In this document: positions 16,515 to 26,173 of the stretch, piece after piece
How positions within the stretch are numbered: the first letter of the stretch is position 1
Layout: every line of letters begins with the position of its first letter
Program-made: the position numbers and the translations under genes
Assembly: GCA_027452045.1 (NCBI GenBank)
Contig: DAIDHH010000133.1
Coordinates: 1-36,974 of the forward strand
Length of the DNA stretch: 36,974 bases
Direction: 5' to 3'
Origin: Gammaproteobacteria bacterium
Lineage (GTDB): Bacteria > Pseudomonadota > Gammaproteobacteria > Steroidobacterales > Steroidobacteraceae
Notes under the pieces: model-generated
Seen by the model: only the letters and a program-made list of their open reading frames with translations
Told to the model about the DNA's origin: nothing
The model's database searches: none

Positions 16515-18521
16515 TCAAATGAAATCGCGCGCGATGGCCACCTCCCACTGCCGCTCGGCCACGAGCTCGCCGTTGAGACGGGCGGTCAGGGTGCCGCTGA
16601 CATGGAAATTGTCCCGGTCGCTGCGCATCCGCGTCCAGGTGTTGATCACGGTCCGCCACCCTTCGCGGCCCATCTCGTAGGTTTGCGTCAATACATAGCG
16701 CGCCGACAACGGATCGTCGTCCTTGATCGTCAATTCACGCTTCAGACTATGAGCGACCTGAACATCGACCTCATCGAAGCGCAGGATGCCTTCGCCGAAC
16801 AGGCCGCCGATGCCTTCAGTAATATAGGTCGCCTCTCCGGTGACGGCATTCTGGATGCTGAGCCGACCGACGCTGCCGGGATCGATCAGCGTAACGGGCG
16901 TCTTCGGGCCGTGGACCGGCCCCCCGAACCGGACCTCCGGGTACTGACCCGCCTGACGAACGGGCAGCTCGAGAGCGCTGCCCGTGGCGCGGATCGAAAT
17001 GGTAGCCGCGTAGGGCGCGGGCCAGATGATCGGCCAATAGGCCGTCGCGATTGACAGCCTGAGGCGATGCCCGGGGGGGAATCGATGGCCGCACGCGTTA
17101 AGCGCCACGGTCACGTCGTAGAAGCGACCCGGCTCGAGCGCCGCAGGGCATTCATGGCCGTCCCGATGAGTGAGATTGAGCACCTGATAACTAACGCGCG
17201 TGACGCGATCATCCGGTGCGATGTCAGACAGACGTACCGAGAGCTGCGCGACGGGCGCATCGGCGGCGACTTGCAGGCGCAGAGCCGGCGCGCCAAGAAC
17301 GCAGATCTCCTCATCGAGAACGGCGCTGTCGAATACCAGGGCGCCGCCGTCGTCGAGCCTTTGGTCCGTCGGCTGTTCCCCCGGGCAGCCGGTCGCCATC
17401 CATTCACCTGCCGCCTTGCCGTGACTCTGTGGCGAGCGCACGGCGAGTACCACGCCGGTTTCGTCCGGCCGCTCCTGGAGGCTTCGATCCGCGTGCAAAT
17501 GCAGTCGCCGCGGCCGGATATTCGGCGAGGGGTAGGCAGGCTCGCCGACCCAGCGGCCCGGTATGAACGCGCGGGTGCCGTCCGGGGCGACGGGATCCTC
17601 GAGGTAGGCCCGTAGCATCGGCTCATCCATGATCCCGGTGTCCCGCCCCTTGAGCCAGTGATCCCACCAACGCACCGCCTCCTGCAGATAGCCGATCGCG
17701 GGCCCGGGCACACCGTCATGCGGGTAGATGTGCCCCCAGGGACCAATGATGCCGCGCCGCGGCACCGCAAGTCCCTGCAGCAGCCGTGGCACGGCATTCG
17801 TGTAGGCATCCGACCAGCCGCCGATCGCCAGCACCGGGCACTCGATCGCCGCAAAATCCTCGCATACGGACCCGTGCCTCCAGTAATCATCGTAGCGCTG
17901 GTGAGACAGCCAGAGCGCCGGAAAGAACGGCAGCCGCTCGAGCCGCTCGAGCCACTGGTTTCGCCAGCCCGGGCCGACGATGTGCGGATCGGGCGGCCGG
18001 CTCTGGTAGGCCAGCATGATACTGCCCCACCATAGATTATCGTTGAGCAGACACCCGCCCATGTAGTGAATGTCGTCGGTATAGCGATTGTCCGTCGAGA
18101 AAGCCGTGATGATCGCCTTCAGCGCGGGCGGGCGGCGGGCGGCGACCTGCAGGGCGTTGAACCCGCCCCATGACTTGCCTTGCATGCCCACCGCGCCGGT
18201 GCACCAAGGCTGCCCGGCAATCCACGCAATCACCTCAAGGGCGTCGTCCTGCTCCTGCTTCAGGTATTCGTCCTTCAGCTCGCCATCGGACTCGCCACAA
18301 CCGCGCATGTCGACGCGGATGGCCGCGTAGCCGTGCTGCGCAAAGTACCCGTGCATGGGCTCATCGCGCGCGCGCGTACCGTCGCGCTTCCGATACGGAA
18401 TATACTCGAGCACCGCGGGGACCGGGTCGCGCAACGCCGTCTGCGGAAGCCACAGCCTGGCGCCGAGACGGCAGCCGTCGCTCAGCGTAATCCAGACATG
18501 TTCCTCAACATGCACTGACAT
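16515..18521 (-). CDS. CocE/NonD-family hydrolase (X-Pro dipeptidyl-peptidase S15 type)
   Basis: A 668-aa alpha/beta hydrolase. The ATG at 18519-18521 has an excellent GGAGGA ribosome-binding site; the longer frame to 18680 would overlap the MFS gene. Seen: nucleophile Ser117 in GKSWGG, acid Asp238 in GGWSDAYTNA, base His264 in GPWGHIYPH, and the C-terminal jelly-roll domain typical of the family (about 370-668). Relatives hydrolyse cocaine, alpha-amino acid esters, cephalosporin side chains or Xaa-Pro peptides. No signal peptide is seen. It is the last gene of the DgcA-like/MFS unit, so it may free a methylated amino acid from an ester or peptide (inference). Confidence 0.9.
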   Translation of the reverse strand: MSVHVEEHVWITLSDGCRLGARLWLPQTALRDPVPAVLEYIPYRKRDGTRARDEPMHGYFAQHGYAAIRVDMRGCGESDGELKDEYLKQEQDDALEVIAWIAGQPWCTGAVGMQGKSWGGFNALQVAARRPPALKAIITAFSTDNRYTDDIHYMGGCLLNDNLWWGSIMLAYQSRPPDPHIVGPGWRNQWLERLERLPFFPALWLSHQRYDDYWRHGSVCEDFAAIECPVLAIGGWSDAYTNAVPRLLQGLAVPRRGIIGPWGHIYPHDGVPGPAIGYLQEAVRWWDHWLKGRDTGIMDEPMLRAYLEDPVAPDGTRAFIPGRWVGEPAYPSPNIRPRRLHLHADRSLQERPDETGVVLAVRSPQSHGKAAGEWMATGCPGEQPTDQRLDDGGALVFDSAVLDEEICVLGAPALRLQVAADAPVAQLSVRLSDIAPDDRVTRVSYQVLNLTHRDGHECPAALEPGRFYDVTVALNACGHRFPPGHRLRLSIATAYWPIIWPAPYAATISIRATGSALELPVRQAGQYPEVRFGGPVHGPKTPVTLIDPGSVGRLSIQNAVTGEATYITEGIGGLFGEGILRFDEVDVQVAHSLKRELTIKDDDPLSARYVLTQTYEMGREGWRTVINTWTRMRSDRDNFHVSGTLTARLNGELVAERQWEVAIARDFI

Positions 18522-18544
18522 CGTCTCCTCCCGGGATGTTGCGC

Positions 18545-19768
18545 TCACGCTCCACCGCCTCCGATGCCTCGCAATACCTGATCGGCGCGCTTTGCATTGA
18601 CCCGTACCGTGCGCCCGTGATTCCACGAGGAAACCGCGTACATCGCAATGCTGGCGCAGGCTGCGACAACGACTATCCACACCACGGCATGATAGTCATT
18701 GGGCGACACGAACGGGGCCGCCAGCGCGGCACCGCCTGCCGAGCCGAAAAACGCGCACGCACCGGTGAGCGCAACCGCGCGGCCGGTGGCATCGACGCTG
18801 TTGACCAGCGTGAACTGATGCGCGAGCGAGTAGCACCAGGCGAAGTAATAGAGGACCCCCGCCGCACCAAAGGCGAGCACGCCATCGCCCGCGCCCAGCA
18901 AGGCGGCGGCGATGAGCATGAGACAGGCTGCGAACGACAACGACGGGAGGCTCCCGAACCGCTTGCCCTGAGCGGCCGCGAGCAGTCCGCCCGGAATTCC
19001 GGCGGCCACGCTCAGAGCGACACAGTCGGCGATGGTGCGCGTCGTCATGCCCTCGGCCTGTCCCATCAACTCGATGTACGTCCAATACGCCCCGGCGCCC
19101 ACGAAGAAGATCGCGAAGCCAATGAATGCCAGCAGCGTCGCCGGCCGCAGGAGGCCGGTCCGGGCCTCGGGCGGTATCGCACGTCCCCGCGCAGGCAGCA
19201 GAGGCGCCAGAACGAGCGCAAGTCCCGCCGGGACCGCGAGCAGGATCAACACCCCGTTCAGTCCCGAAACAGCGAGCAGGGAAGGGCCCGCCCAGATGGC
19301 GGCAATCTGATATGCGGCCTGCGCCGAGACGGCGGTGCCGAAGCTTCTCTCCGACTCATGGCGGTCGGACACGATCGTCATGCCGAGCGAGAAGGCGGCG
19401 CTGCCAAAGAAGGCCGCGGCGGCCTGCATCGATACGAAGACCCAGTGGCCCCGCACGCCGAGGGCCGCGAGCAGACACAGACACATCCCGCCAAGCGCAG
19501 TTGCGGCCGCGCGTGGCCAGGGCACCGAGCGGACCCAGAACCCGGCCAACACGGCGCTAATGCCGGAAGCCACGGTCAGCGCCGATGACATGACCCCGGC
19601 CTGCGGTGCCGAGAATCCGAGTTTGTCCGCCGCCCCCGCGGTGAGCAGCGGCAGGATGTTGAACATGCTGGCGCCGATCACCACGAGCGCGAGACCTGCC
19701 GCTGCGCTTGAGGTGCGCTCGGGGCGGGGCGAAATGGTCTCGATGGTCTCTTGCACTGAGAACTCCAC
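18545..19768 (-). CDS. MFS transporter
   Basis: A 407-aa, strongly hydrophobic protein with about 12 segments, for example LALVVIGASMFNILPLLTAG at the N-terminus. A conserved-looking FFVGAGAYWTYIELMGQAEG segment lies mid-protein. It belongs to the major facilitator superfamily; I cannot place it in a substrate-specific subfamily. It starts 4 bp after the DgcA-like stop and ends 23 bp before the CocE-like hydrolase, so the three genes form one operon. The context suggests uptake of a methylated amine or of the hydrolase substrate. Confidence 0.85.
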   Translation of the reverse strand: MEFSVQETIETISPRPERTSSAAAGLALVVIGASMFNILPLLTAGAADKLGFSAPQAGVMSSALTVASGISAVLAGFWVRSVPWPRAAATALGGMCLCLLAALGVRGHWVFVSMQAAAAFFGSAAFSLGMTIVSDRHESERSFGTAVSAQAAYQIAAIWAGPSLLAVSGLNGVLILLAVPAGLALVLAPLLPARGRAIPPEARTGLLRPATLLAFIGFAIFFVGAGAYWTYIELMGQAEGMTTRTIADCVALSVAAGIPGGLLAAAQGKRFGSLPSLSFAACLMLIAAALLGAGDGVLAFGAAGVLYYFAWCYSLAHQFTLVNSVDATGRAVALTGACAFFGSAGGAALAAPFVSPNDYHAVVWIVVVAACASIAMYAVSSWNHGRTVRVNAKRADQVLRGIGGGGA

Positions 19769-19772
19769 GTGA

Positions 19773-21812
19773 TCAAAGATCTTTGACCAGCCTCAGGGCA
19801 TCGTAGATCGCCGCATGTGTGTTGCGCGAGGCGATTGCATCGCCGATACGAAAGAGCTGAAAGCTTCCACGGGGATTCGGCTGGGCGATCTGGGCAACTC
19901 CGGTGACGAGCCGCTCATGGTCGATTTCCCCGAGGTTCACGGACAGGGGCTTGAGCGCGAAATACAGCTCATCATTGGGGATCGTCCCATGATTGACCAC
20001 GATCTGATCGACGCGCCTTTCCTTGCGCACGCCGCCGTAATCGCTGCCGACGACGGCGAGCAGCCGCCCGCCCTCCCGAGCGACCCGTTCGAGACGGAAT
20101 GTCACCGTGAATGTGACCTCGAGTTTCTGCAGGCTGCGCATGTACGGGACAAGATTCATGCCCATGATTTCCGGCGCGAAATTGCGATCCGGTGTCATGA
20201 CTTCGAGTTTCGCGCCGCTCTCGGCGATGATCTCGGCGGCCTGAAGTCCGGTGTGATCGCCGGCATCATCGAACATGAGCACGTCGGAGCCTGGTGCGAC
20301 GCTCCCGGAGAGAATATCCCAGCTCGAAACCGTCAGAGCATTTCCCGACTCCAGGACTTCGGTGTGCGGCAGGCCCCCGGTGGCCACGATGACCACATCG
20401 GGACTCTCCGCGATCACCTCCTGCGCCTCGGTCCACGAATCGAAGCGAAAGCGCACTCCGCGCGCGGCGCACTGCGCCATCCTCCAGTCGATGATACCGA
20501 GCATCTCCCGGCGCCGGGGAGTGCGGGCGGCCAGCCGAATCTGGCCACCCGGCTGCGAGGCCGCCTCCAGCACGAGCACTTCGTGACCGCGCTCCGCCGC
20601 GACACGCGCCGCTTCGAGCCCGCCGGGCCCCGCGCCGACGATGACGACCTTGCGCCTCGCCGGGGCCGGCGCGATCTCGTGCGGCATCGCCAGCTCCCGG
20701 CCGGTAGCGGCGTTATGGATACAGTAGGCCGATCCGCCCTGGTAAATCCGGTCGAGGCAATAGTTGGCGCCGACGCAGGGTCGGATATCCGCTTCCCGCC
20801 CCCCGGCGAGCTTGCGCACGATGTGCGGATCGGCCATATGAGCGCGGGTCAGGCCCACCATATCCAACTTTCCGGAGGCGATCGCGTACCTTGCGGTGGC
20901 GATGTCCTGTATGCGCCCCGCATGAAAGGTCGGCAGACCGGTGGCTGCGCGGACCTCGCCCGCGAAATCAAGGTGTGGAGCGCTCGGCATGCCTTGGATG
21001 GGGATCACATCCGTCAGCCCGGCATCGGTATCAATGTGCCCGCGGATGACGTTGAGGAAGTCGACCATCCCGCTTTCCTTGAGGCGCCGGGAGATCTCGA
21101 GCCCTTCCTCGCGGGTCAGCCCGCCCGCGAGCAGCTCATCGGCCGTGTAGCGGATGCCGACGATGAACTCCGGACCCACGCGCTTGCGGATCGCGGCGAG
21201 CACCTCGAGGGTAAAGCGCATGCGGTTCTCGAGCGAGCCGCCGTAGGGGGAATGCAGATGATTGGTCAGGGGCGACCAGAACTGGTCCATGAGGTGCCCA
21301 TAGGCCTCGAGCTCGATGCCATCGAGCCCAGCACTGTGCATGCGCTGCGCAGCATCGGCGAAATCCGTCACGATCCGCCGGATATCCCACTCCTCGATCT
21401 TCTTGGGAAAGGCGCGGTGGGCAGCCTCCCTGCGGTGTGACGGCGAGACCACCGGCAGCCAGAAATTGCGGTCCCACCGGGTGCGGCGGCCGAGATGGGT
21501 GATCTGAATCATGACGGCGGCGCCGTGCTCGTGACAGGCATCCGCCAGGTCCCGCATCCACGGCACGACCTCATCTTTGTAGAGTAGAAGATTGTTGAAG
21601 GCTGGCGGGCTGTCGCGCGAGACCGCCGCGGAACCCGCCGTCATGGTCATCGCGATGCCGCCCTTGGCGCGCTCGACGTGGTAGGCCCGGTAGCGCGCCT
21701 TAGGCATGCCCTCCTCCGGATAGGCCGGCTCGTGCGCCGTCGTTATGATCCGATTGCGCAGCGTCAGGTGCTTCAGTTGGTAAGGCTGCAACAGTGGATC
21801 GATCGAAGTCAC
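19773..21812 (-). CDS. NADH:flavin oxidoreductase of the DgcA/N-methylproline demethylase type
   Basis: A 679-aa protein from GTG 21810-21812, preceded by AGGAAGAGA; the frame is open to 21887 but the extension is low-complexity and has no family match. Domains: an old-yellow-enzyme-like FMN barrel (1 to about 340), a Cys cluster (Cys346, Cys352, Cys364), then an FAD/NAD domain with GAGPGG at 393-398. The block YGHLMDQFWSPLTN (171-184) and RPCVGANYCLDRIYQGG are, from memory, characteristic of DgcA (dimethylglycine to sarcosine) and of N-methylproline demethylase of the stachydrine pathway. It would oxidatively remove an N-methyl group as formaldehyde. The TMADH family usually has four clustered Cys; I see three here. 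A conserved TTGCTAGGA motif lies 79 bp upstream. Confidence 0.88.
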   Translation of the reverse strand: MTSIDPLLQPYQLKHLTLRNRIITTAHEPAYPEEGMPKARYRAYHVERAKGGIAMTMTAGSAAVSRDSPPAFNNLLLYKDEVVPWMRDLADACHEHGAAVMIQITHLGRRTRWDRNFWLPVVSPSHRREAAHRAFPKKIEEWDIRRIVTDFADAAQRMHSAGLDGIELEAYGHLMDQFWSPLTNHLHSPYGGSLENRMRFTLEVLAAIRKRVGPEFIVGIRYTADELLAGGLTREEGLEISRRLKESGMVDFLNVIRGHIDTDAGLTDVIPIQGMPSAPHLDFAGEVRAATGLPTFHAGRIQDIATARYAIASGKLDMVGLTRAHMADPHIVRKLAGGREADIRPCVGANYCLDRIYQGGSAYCIHNAATGRELAMPHEIAPAPARRKVVIVGAGPGGLEAARVAAERGHEVLVLEAASQPGGQIRLAARTPRRREMLGIIDWRMAQCAARGVRFRFDSWTEAQEVIAESPDVVIVATGGLPHTEVLESGNALTVSSWDILSGSVAPGSDVLMFDDAGDHTGLQAAEIIAESGAKLEVMTPDRNFAPEIMGMNLVPYMRSLQKLEVTFTVTFRLERVAREGGRLLAVVGSDYGGVRKERRVDQIVVNHGTIPNDELYFALKPLSVNLGEIDHERLVTGVAQIAQPNPRGSFQLFRIGDAIASRNTHAAIYDALRLVKDL

Positions 21813-21891
21813 GCGTCTCTTCCTGAATGTGCCGACTCGGGGAGGACCATAAGCCGGCGGAGCGCGGCTCGGCCTTGGCTGTCGCACGCGA

Positions 21892-21908
21892 TTGCTAGGA
21901 AATCAGCT
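21892..21908 (+). promoter_or_regulatory. Regulon motif TTGCTAGGA, copy A
   Basis: One of three 17-bp copies in the window (consensus TTGCTAGGARWTYRRCY). The first nine bases are identical in all three. This copy lies 79 bp upstream of the DgcA-like GTG, in reverse orientation relative to that gene, as the other two are to theirs. It is also 92 bp upstream of the divergent TPR-sulfotransferase. Confidence 0.65.
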
Positions 21909-22000
21909 ATTTCGAGCCCGCGCCGCTTGCTCGTTCCCGGGCAGGCTCGACCGTGGGACCGACGCGCGGTATAAGATGCAATACATTCGGGATACCGCGT

Positions 22001-23479
22001 ATGACAGCTGCACCACCCGACCTCGAGGCCTTCCGCCTGATGCAGGCTGGTCGTCTCCCGGAGGCGCTGGTTCTGGCCGAGCGCGCGATCGCAGGCAAGA
22101 GCGCGTGCACATCGACTCACGGCCTGTTGGCGACGATCCTGGTGCGGCTCGGTCGTGTCTCCGAGGCGGACTTGCTCATCGAGAATGCGGCCAGACTCGA
22201 GCCGGTGAGCGCCGACGCCTGCGATGCCCTCGCTTACGTCTCGCTGCATCTTGGCCGCCACGAGCGCGCCAATGCGCTTTACAGACGTGCGACGGAGCTG
22301 GCGCCGGGCACCGGGCGGCATTGGTACAACCTCGCCTCCAGCGAGCGCAGCTTCGGCAGGCTCGCGGAAGCAGAAGCCGCCTGCGATCGGGCAGTCGCGC
22401 TCGATGACCGGGAGTATCGCAGCTACCTGCTGCGCTCGGAGCTTCGCGTCCAGAGGCCCGAGGCCAATCACGTAGCAGAGCTGCGCCAGGCACTCAGCCG
22501 GCCGGGACTCGAGGACCGGGCACGGGTGTTTCTCGGCTACGCCCTCGGAAAGGAACTCGATGACCTGCGGCAGTTCGATGCGGCGTTTCGCTGGTTCTCC
22601 GAGGCCGCGGGCACCCGCCGGCGACACCTCGCGTACGACGTGGGGAGCGATGAGCACAAGCTCCGGCGCATCGCGCAAGCATTCCCGGGAACGGCACCAC
22701 CGCCCGGCGGCGCAACAGAGGACTCCAGACGGTTCATTTTCATCGTCGGACTGCCCAGATCCGGCACCACCCTGCTCGAGCGCATCCTGACCAACCTGCC
22801 CGGCGTACATTCCAACGGAGAGACCGAGCACTTCGCGAGCGCGCTTCTCGGCGCATCCTTCTCGAGGGATGGTTCCGCAAGTGGCGCGCATCGGGACGTG
22901 TTCGAGCGCGCCGCCGCGGCCGATCCGGCGGTCGTGGCGGCGCGTTACGCGAATTTCGCGGCCGGCGAGCGCCGCGACGGATTCATCGTCGAGAAGCTGC
23001 CTATGAACTACCTCTATCTCGGCGCCATCCGTCGCGCCCTGCCTCGGGCGAGACTCCTCCTCGTAAGCCGGGCTCCGCTCGACAGCTGCTTCGCCATGTA
23101 CCGGACTTTGTTCGGAGCCGCATATCCGTTCAGTTACGACTTCGAGGATCTGGCGCGTTACTATGCGGCGTATCATCGGCTCATGGCGCACTGGCGAGCC
23201 GTGCTCGGAGAATCCATCCACGAGGTGTGTTACGAAGCGCTGGTACGCGATCCGGTCGGCACGGCTTCGGCAGCTGCGCGCTTCTGCGGCCTCGCGTGGA
23301 ACAACGACGCCATCGCGATCGAGAGCAACTCGGCGGTCTCGCTCACCGCCAGCGCCGCGCAGGTGCGGCGGCCGATCTACGGCACTTCCTCCGGACGCTG
23401 GCGCCATTACCATACCCATCTTGCCCCGCTCATCGAGGGACTGCGCCGCCGGCAGATCCGCCTGCCCGATGGCGCCTGA
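22001..23479 (+). CDS. TPR-repeat sulfotransferase family protein
   Basis: A 492-aa protein. The N-terminal half (about 1-200) holds degenerate TPR helices (LLATILVRLGRVSEADLLI, LAYVSLHLGRHERANALYRR, WYNLASSERSFGRLAEAEAA). The C-terminal half is a PAPS-type sulfotransferase with the 5'-phosphosulfate loop GLPRSGTTL at 250-258 and a likely 3'-phosphate-binding RAPLDSCFAMY. Start is ATG 22001; the frame is open to 21953 but the upstream ATG lacks support. A TATAAG box lies 25 bp before the ATG. This fused architecture is widespread next to TonB receptors in proteobacteria; the acceptor is unknown. It converges on the TonB receptor gene with a 7-bp gap. Confidence 0.88.
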   Translation: MTAAPPDLEAFRLMQAGRLPEALVLAERAIAGKSACTSTHGLLATILVRLGRVSEADLLIENAARLEPVSADACDALAYVSLHLGRHERANALYRRATELAPGTGRHWYNLASSERSFGRLAEAEAACDRAVALDDREYRSYLLRSELRVQRPEANHVAELRQALSRPGLEDRARVFLGYALGKELDDLRQFDAAFRWFSEAAGTRRRHLAYDVGSDEHKLRRIAQAFPGTAPPPGGATEDSRRFIFIVGLPRSGTTLLERILTNLPGVHSNGETEHFASALLGASFSRDGSASGAHRDVFERAAAADPAVVAARYANFAAGERRDGFIVEKLPMNYLYLGAIRRALPRARLLLVSRAPLDSCFAMYRTLFGAAYPFSYDFEDLARYYAAYHRLMAHWRAVLGESIHEVCYEALVRDPVGTASAAARFCGLAWNNDAIAIESNSAVSLTASAAQVRRPIYGTSSGRWRHYHTHLAPLIEGLRRRQIRLPDGA

Positions 23480-23486
23480 GCCGGGG

Positions 23487-26060
23487 TCAGAATATGTACG
23501 CCAGTCGTACCCCGAGCACGCGCGGCTGATTTACGACGTAGTCATTCGTAAGGTTGTCGAGCGCGACCAGTGTCGGGGGTGCGAGGATCTCCCGCTTGTC
23601 GGCGATGTTGGTAAGGTAAATCGTCGCTCGCCACGGGTCGTGGCTCACCGCGGCCGAGGCATTCATGACCAGGTAGCTCGATGACTGCTGGACACCCGTC
23701 GTGCCTTCGGCGCTCGTGAGCCCCATGACAACGGCGCTGCGGTAACTGCCGTTCAGCGAGAGCGACAGCGCATATCCGGGCTTGAGCATGCGCTGATAAT
23801 CGATGGCTGCCGTTATGCTGGTCTTCGGACTGCCCGGCAGTCGCTCGCCCGAAGTGCCTGTGATCTCCCCGGGAACGATGACACCCAGGCCGTTATTCGC
23901 CGGCAGCGAGAAATCGCTGGTCAGCTTGGCGTCGGCATACGAGACGCCCACGTCGTACGTCAGGCCGCGCAGGAGGAGCGGGCCGGAGCTCTCAAGCTCG
24001 AATCCCTTGGATTCCGCCGTGTTGGCGTTGTACACGGCGAGATTTCCGGACGGCAGACTTGATGATATCTGCGGCTTGTCCCATTTGACGTCGAACACAT
24101 CGAAAGCGTAGGTGAAGCCGTCGGCAAATCGCCCCTTGAAACCGCCCTCGTAGTTGTTCGTCCGGTCCGGCGCATAGCTCGCGAGCAGCGGGCTTTCCTC
24201 AAAGGGCCCGGTCAGCGGCACCGAATTGGCTCCGCCACGGCGGAATCCCTGCGACCACAGCGCATAAACGTACTGGTCCGCAGCGTACTCATAGGAGATG
24301 TCCACCTTGCCGATGTTCGTCGCGCTCGGGGCGCGGTGCGGGGTCGCCGGGATCAGGGTCGGGAACGCGAAATCCTCGTAGAGCTGCGCATCGGTGAATT
24401 GCTCCTCAAAGTGCCGGTAGCCACCGGTTACCTGGGCATGGGGGGCGAAATGCCATGTGAGATCTCCATAGACGGACTTTTCCTCGAAGCGCTGCGTATC
24501 GACCTGTGTGAAGACGATGTCGCCCGGCCCGCTGGTCACCATGCATTGCGGATACGTCGATCCATAGTAGACCGCGCCCGTGCAGCCCTGTGCGACCGAG
24601 CGCTCCGGCGAGCCCGGATTCGCAATGTTCCACGCGCCCGCGCGTGTCTCGTTGGCGTAGAACGCCCCTACGACGTAGTCGAACAGGTTCCAGAGCCGGG
24701 TCTTCGACACCAGGCGCAGCTCCTGCGTGAAGGCGTGAGCGTGGTCGTCGAACTCGTAGTCGTATACGAACCGGGGATTGGTCGGCGTGCCAGCGTAGTA
24801 CGGCAGATATGCACCGCCATCGACGCCTGCCAACCGGTAGGTGTCATCTTCGAGCAGCCCTCCAGTGGTGGTGCGGTACGAGCTCGTCGATGAGAGCGTG
24901 GCAAATCCGACGTCGTAGCTCATGTCGAGGCTGGTGAGATTGGTGTAGCGTGAGAATGGCTGATCAATCTGCGAGAACTCCTGGTAAGGACCGCCCGCTG
25001 GCAGGGTAACGGCCGGATCGAGGGGCGAGACCCCACCCGAAAAATCCGGATTGACCTGTGGCCCGCCATCGCCCCGCAGCCCCGTATGGAGGATTGCGAG
25101 CACGGCCTTGAAGGAGTCGAACGGCTTCCAGAGGAGCGCCGCACGTCCAGTGAAGGTCTTCTGCCAGTTCCAGTCCGCGCGGTCGGTATAGATGCCCGAG
25201 CTGCCCACCGGATCGGCGGGATTGGCCAGCTCGGGAATGCCGCTGAGTCCCGGACTCGTGCGCTTCAGCAACCCGTAGACGTTGATCCAGCCAGGCTGGT
25301 AGTCGTACTTGGCGGCTGCCCGGAATGCCATGGTGCCACCGACCGGCAGGTTGACGATGCCCTCCAGAGTGTAGCCCGTGCCGCTCGAGTGGGCCACGCT
25401 GTCCCCGCCCATCTCGACCTTGCCCGATACGGTGTGCAGCCGCGGATCGTTCGGAATCAGACGGATGGCGCCGCCGAGGGAGCCGGCGCCGTAGAGCGTA
25501 CCCTGCGGACCGCGCAGCACCTCGATGCGCTTCAGGTCAATGAGCTGGATGTACCCGCCGACGGGGGAGTTGCCGACGTAGACGCCAACCGGGCTCTGCT
25601 CGAAGCTGCGAAAGCCGCGGGTCGGCTCTCCAGTGGCGTTGATTCCGCGGATGATGGGCACCGTGGCGCCCGCCAGTCGCGAGCCGTAGTCAAACATGCT
25701 GAGGCCCGGCACCTCGTCGGCGAGTGAGGCGATGTCCGTGACGCCCGCGTTGGCGAGCTGTTGCGGTGTGATGACTGTCAGGCTGTAGGGAACGGACTCG
25801 ACCGTCTGCGGACGGCGGGTCGCGGTAACGGTAATCTCCTGGAGCGCGGCGGGAACCGGATTCACCTGCCCGGGAGGGTCAGTCCGGCTTGCCGGCACGG
25901 ACTGCTCGCCCGAGGCGGAACCGGCGGTCGCATCGGCCCAGGCCGCACTCGACACGCCGTAGAGGGCGAGGCATACCGCCGCGCCGACAGTGGTCATCGC
26001 CCGGCGCCGCACCCGAAAGGCGGCTCTCGCACCGCCGCGTCGCACACCGAATTCTTTCAT
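23487..26060 (-). CDS. TonB-dependent outer membrane receptor
   Basis: A complete 857-aa receptor. Seen: an Arg-rich then hydrophobic signal peptide (about 1-42, ending AAWADA), a TonB-box-like LQEITVTATRR (about 73-83), plug motifs including RIEVLRGPQGTLYGAGSLGG, a long beta-barrel, and a C-terminal aromatic residue (LAYIF) as expected for outer membrane insertion. GGGGGC precedes the ATG. It probably imports a ligand too large or scarce for porins. A copy of the TTGCTAGGA motif lies 113 bp upstream, linking it to the DgcA-like operon and to MttB-3, so its ligand is likely the carrier or precursor of the methylated amine (inference). Confidence 0.95.
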   Translation of the reverse strand: MKEFGVRRGGARAAFRVRRRAMTTVGAAVCLALYGVSSAAWADATAGSASGEQSVPASRTDPPGQVNPVPAALQEITVTATRRPQTVESVPYSLTVITPQQLANAGVTDIASLADEVPGLSMFDYGSRLAGATVPIIRGINATGEPTRGFRSFEQSPVGVYVGNSPVGGYIQLIDLKRIEVLRGPQGTLYGAGSLGGAIRLIPNDPRLHTVSGKVEMGGDSVAHSSGTGYTLEGIVNLPVGGTMAFRAAAKYDYQPGWINVYGLLKRTSPGLSGIPELANPADPVGSSGIYTDRADWNWQKTFTGRAALLWKPFDSFKAVLAILHTGLRGDGGPQVNPDFSGGVSPLDPAVTLPAGGPYQEFSQIDQPFSRYTNLTSLDMSYDVGFATLSSTSSYRTTTGGLLEDDTYRLAGVDGGAYLPYYAGTPTNPRFVYDYEFDDHAHAFTQELRLVSKTRLWNLFDYVVGAFYANETRAGAWNIANPGSPERSVAQGCTGAVYYGSTYPQCMVTSGPGDIVFTQVDTQRFEEKSVYGDLTWHFAPHAQVTGGYRHFEEQFTDAQLYEDFAFPTLIPATPHRAPSATNIGKVDISYEYAADQYVYALWSQGFRRGGANSVPLTGPFEESPLLASYAPDRTNNYEGGFKGRFADGFTYAFDVFDVKWDKPQISSSLPSGNLAVYNANTAESKGFELESSGPLLLRGLTYDVGVSYADAKLTSDFSLPANNGLGVIVPGEITGTSGERLPGSPKTSITAAIDYQRMLKPGYALSLSLNGSYRSAVVMGLTSAEGTTGVQQSSSYLVMNASAAVSHDPWRATIYLTNIADKREILAPPTLVALDNLTNDYVVNQPRVLGVRLAYIF

Positions 26061-26173
26061 CGCTTTTGCCCCCGAGTTTTATACCGAGACTTGACGCCTG
26101 GATATCCTGCCCGGGCCGCTTCGGCAAACGATACGCGCACGGTTGGCGCGTAACCTTCGATGGCGCAGTGGAT

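Noticed and set aside
19773-19786. Perfect 14-bp palindrome TCAAAGATCTTTGA
   Set aside because: It covers the last codons and stop of the DgcA-like gene inside an operon, has no loop for an RNA hairpin, and no second copy; probably chance.
19815-21440. A 541-codon open frame on the plus strand
   Set aside because: Antisense to the DgcA-like gene, which has clear domains and a good start; the plus frame shows no domain.
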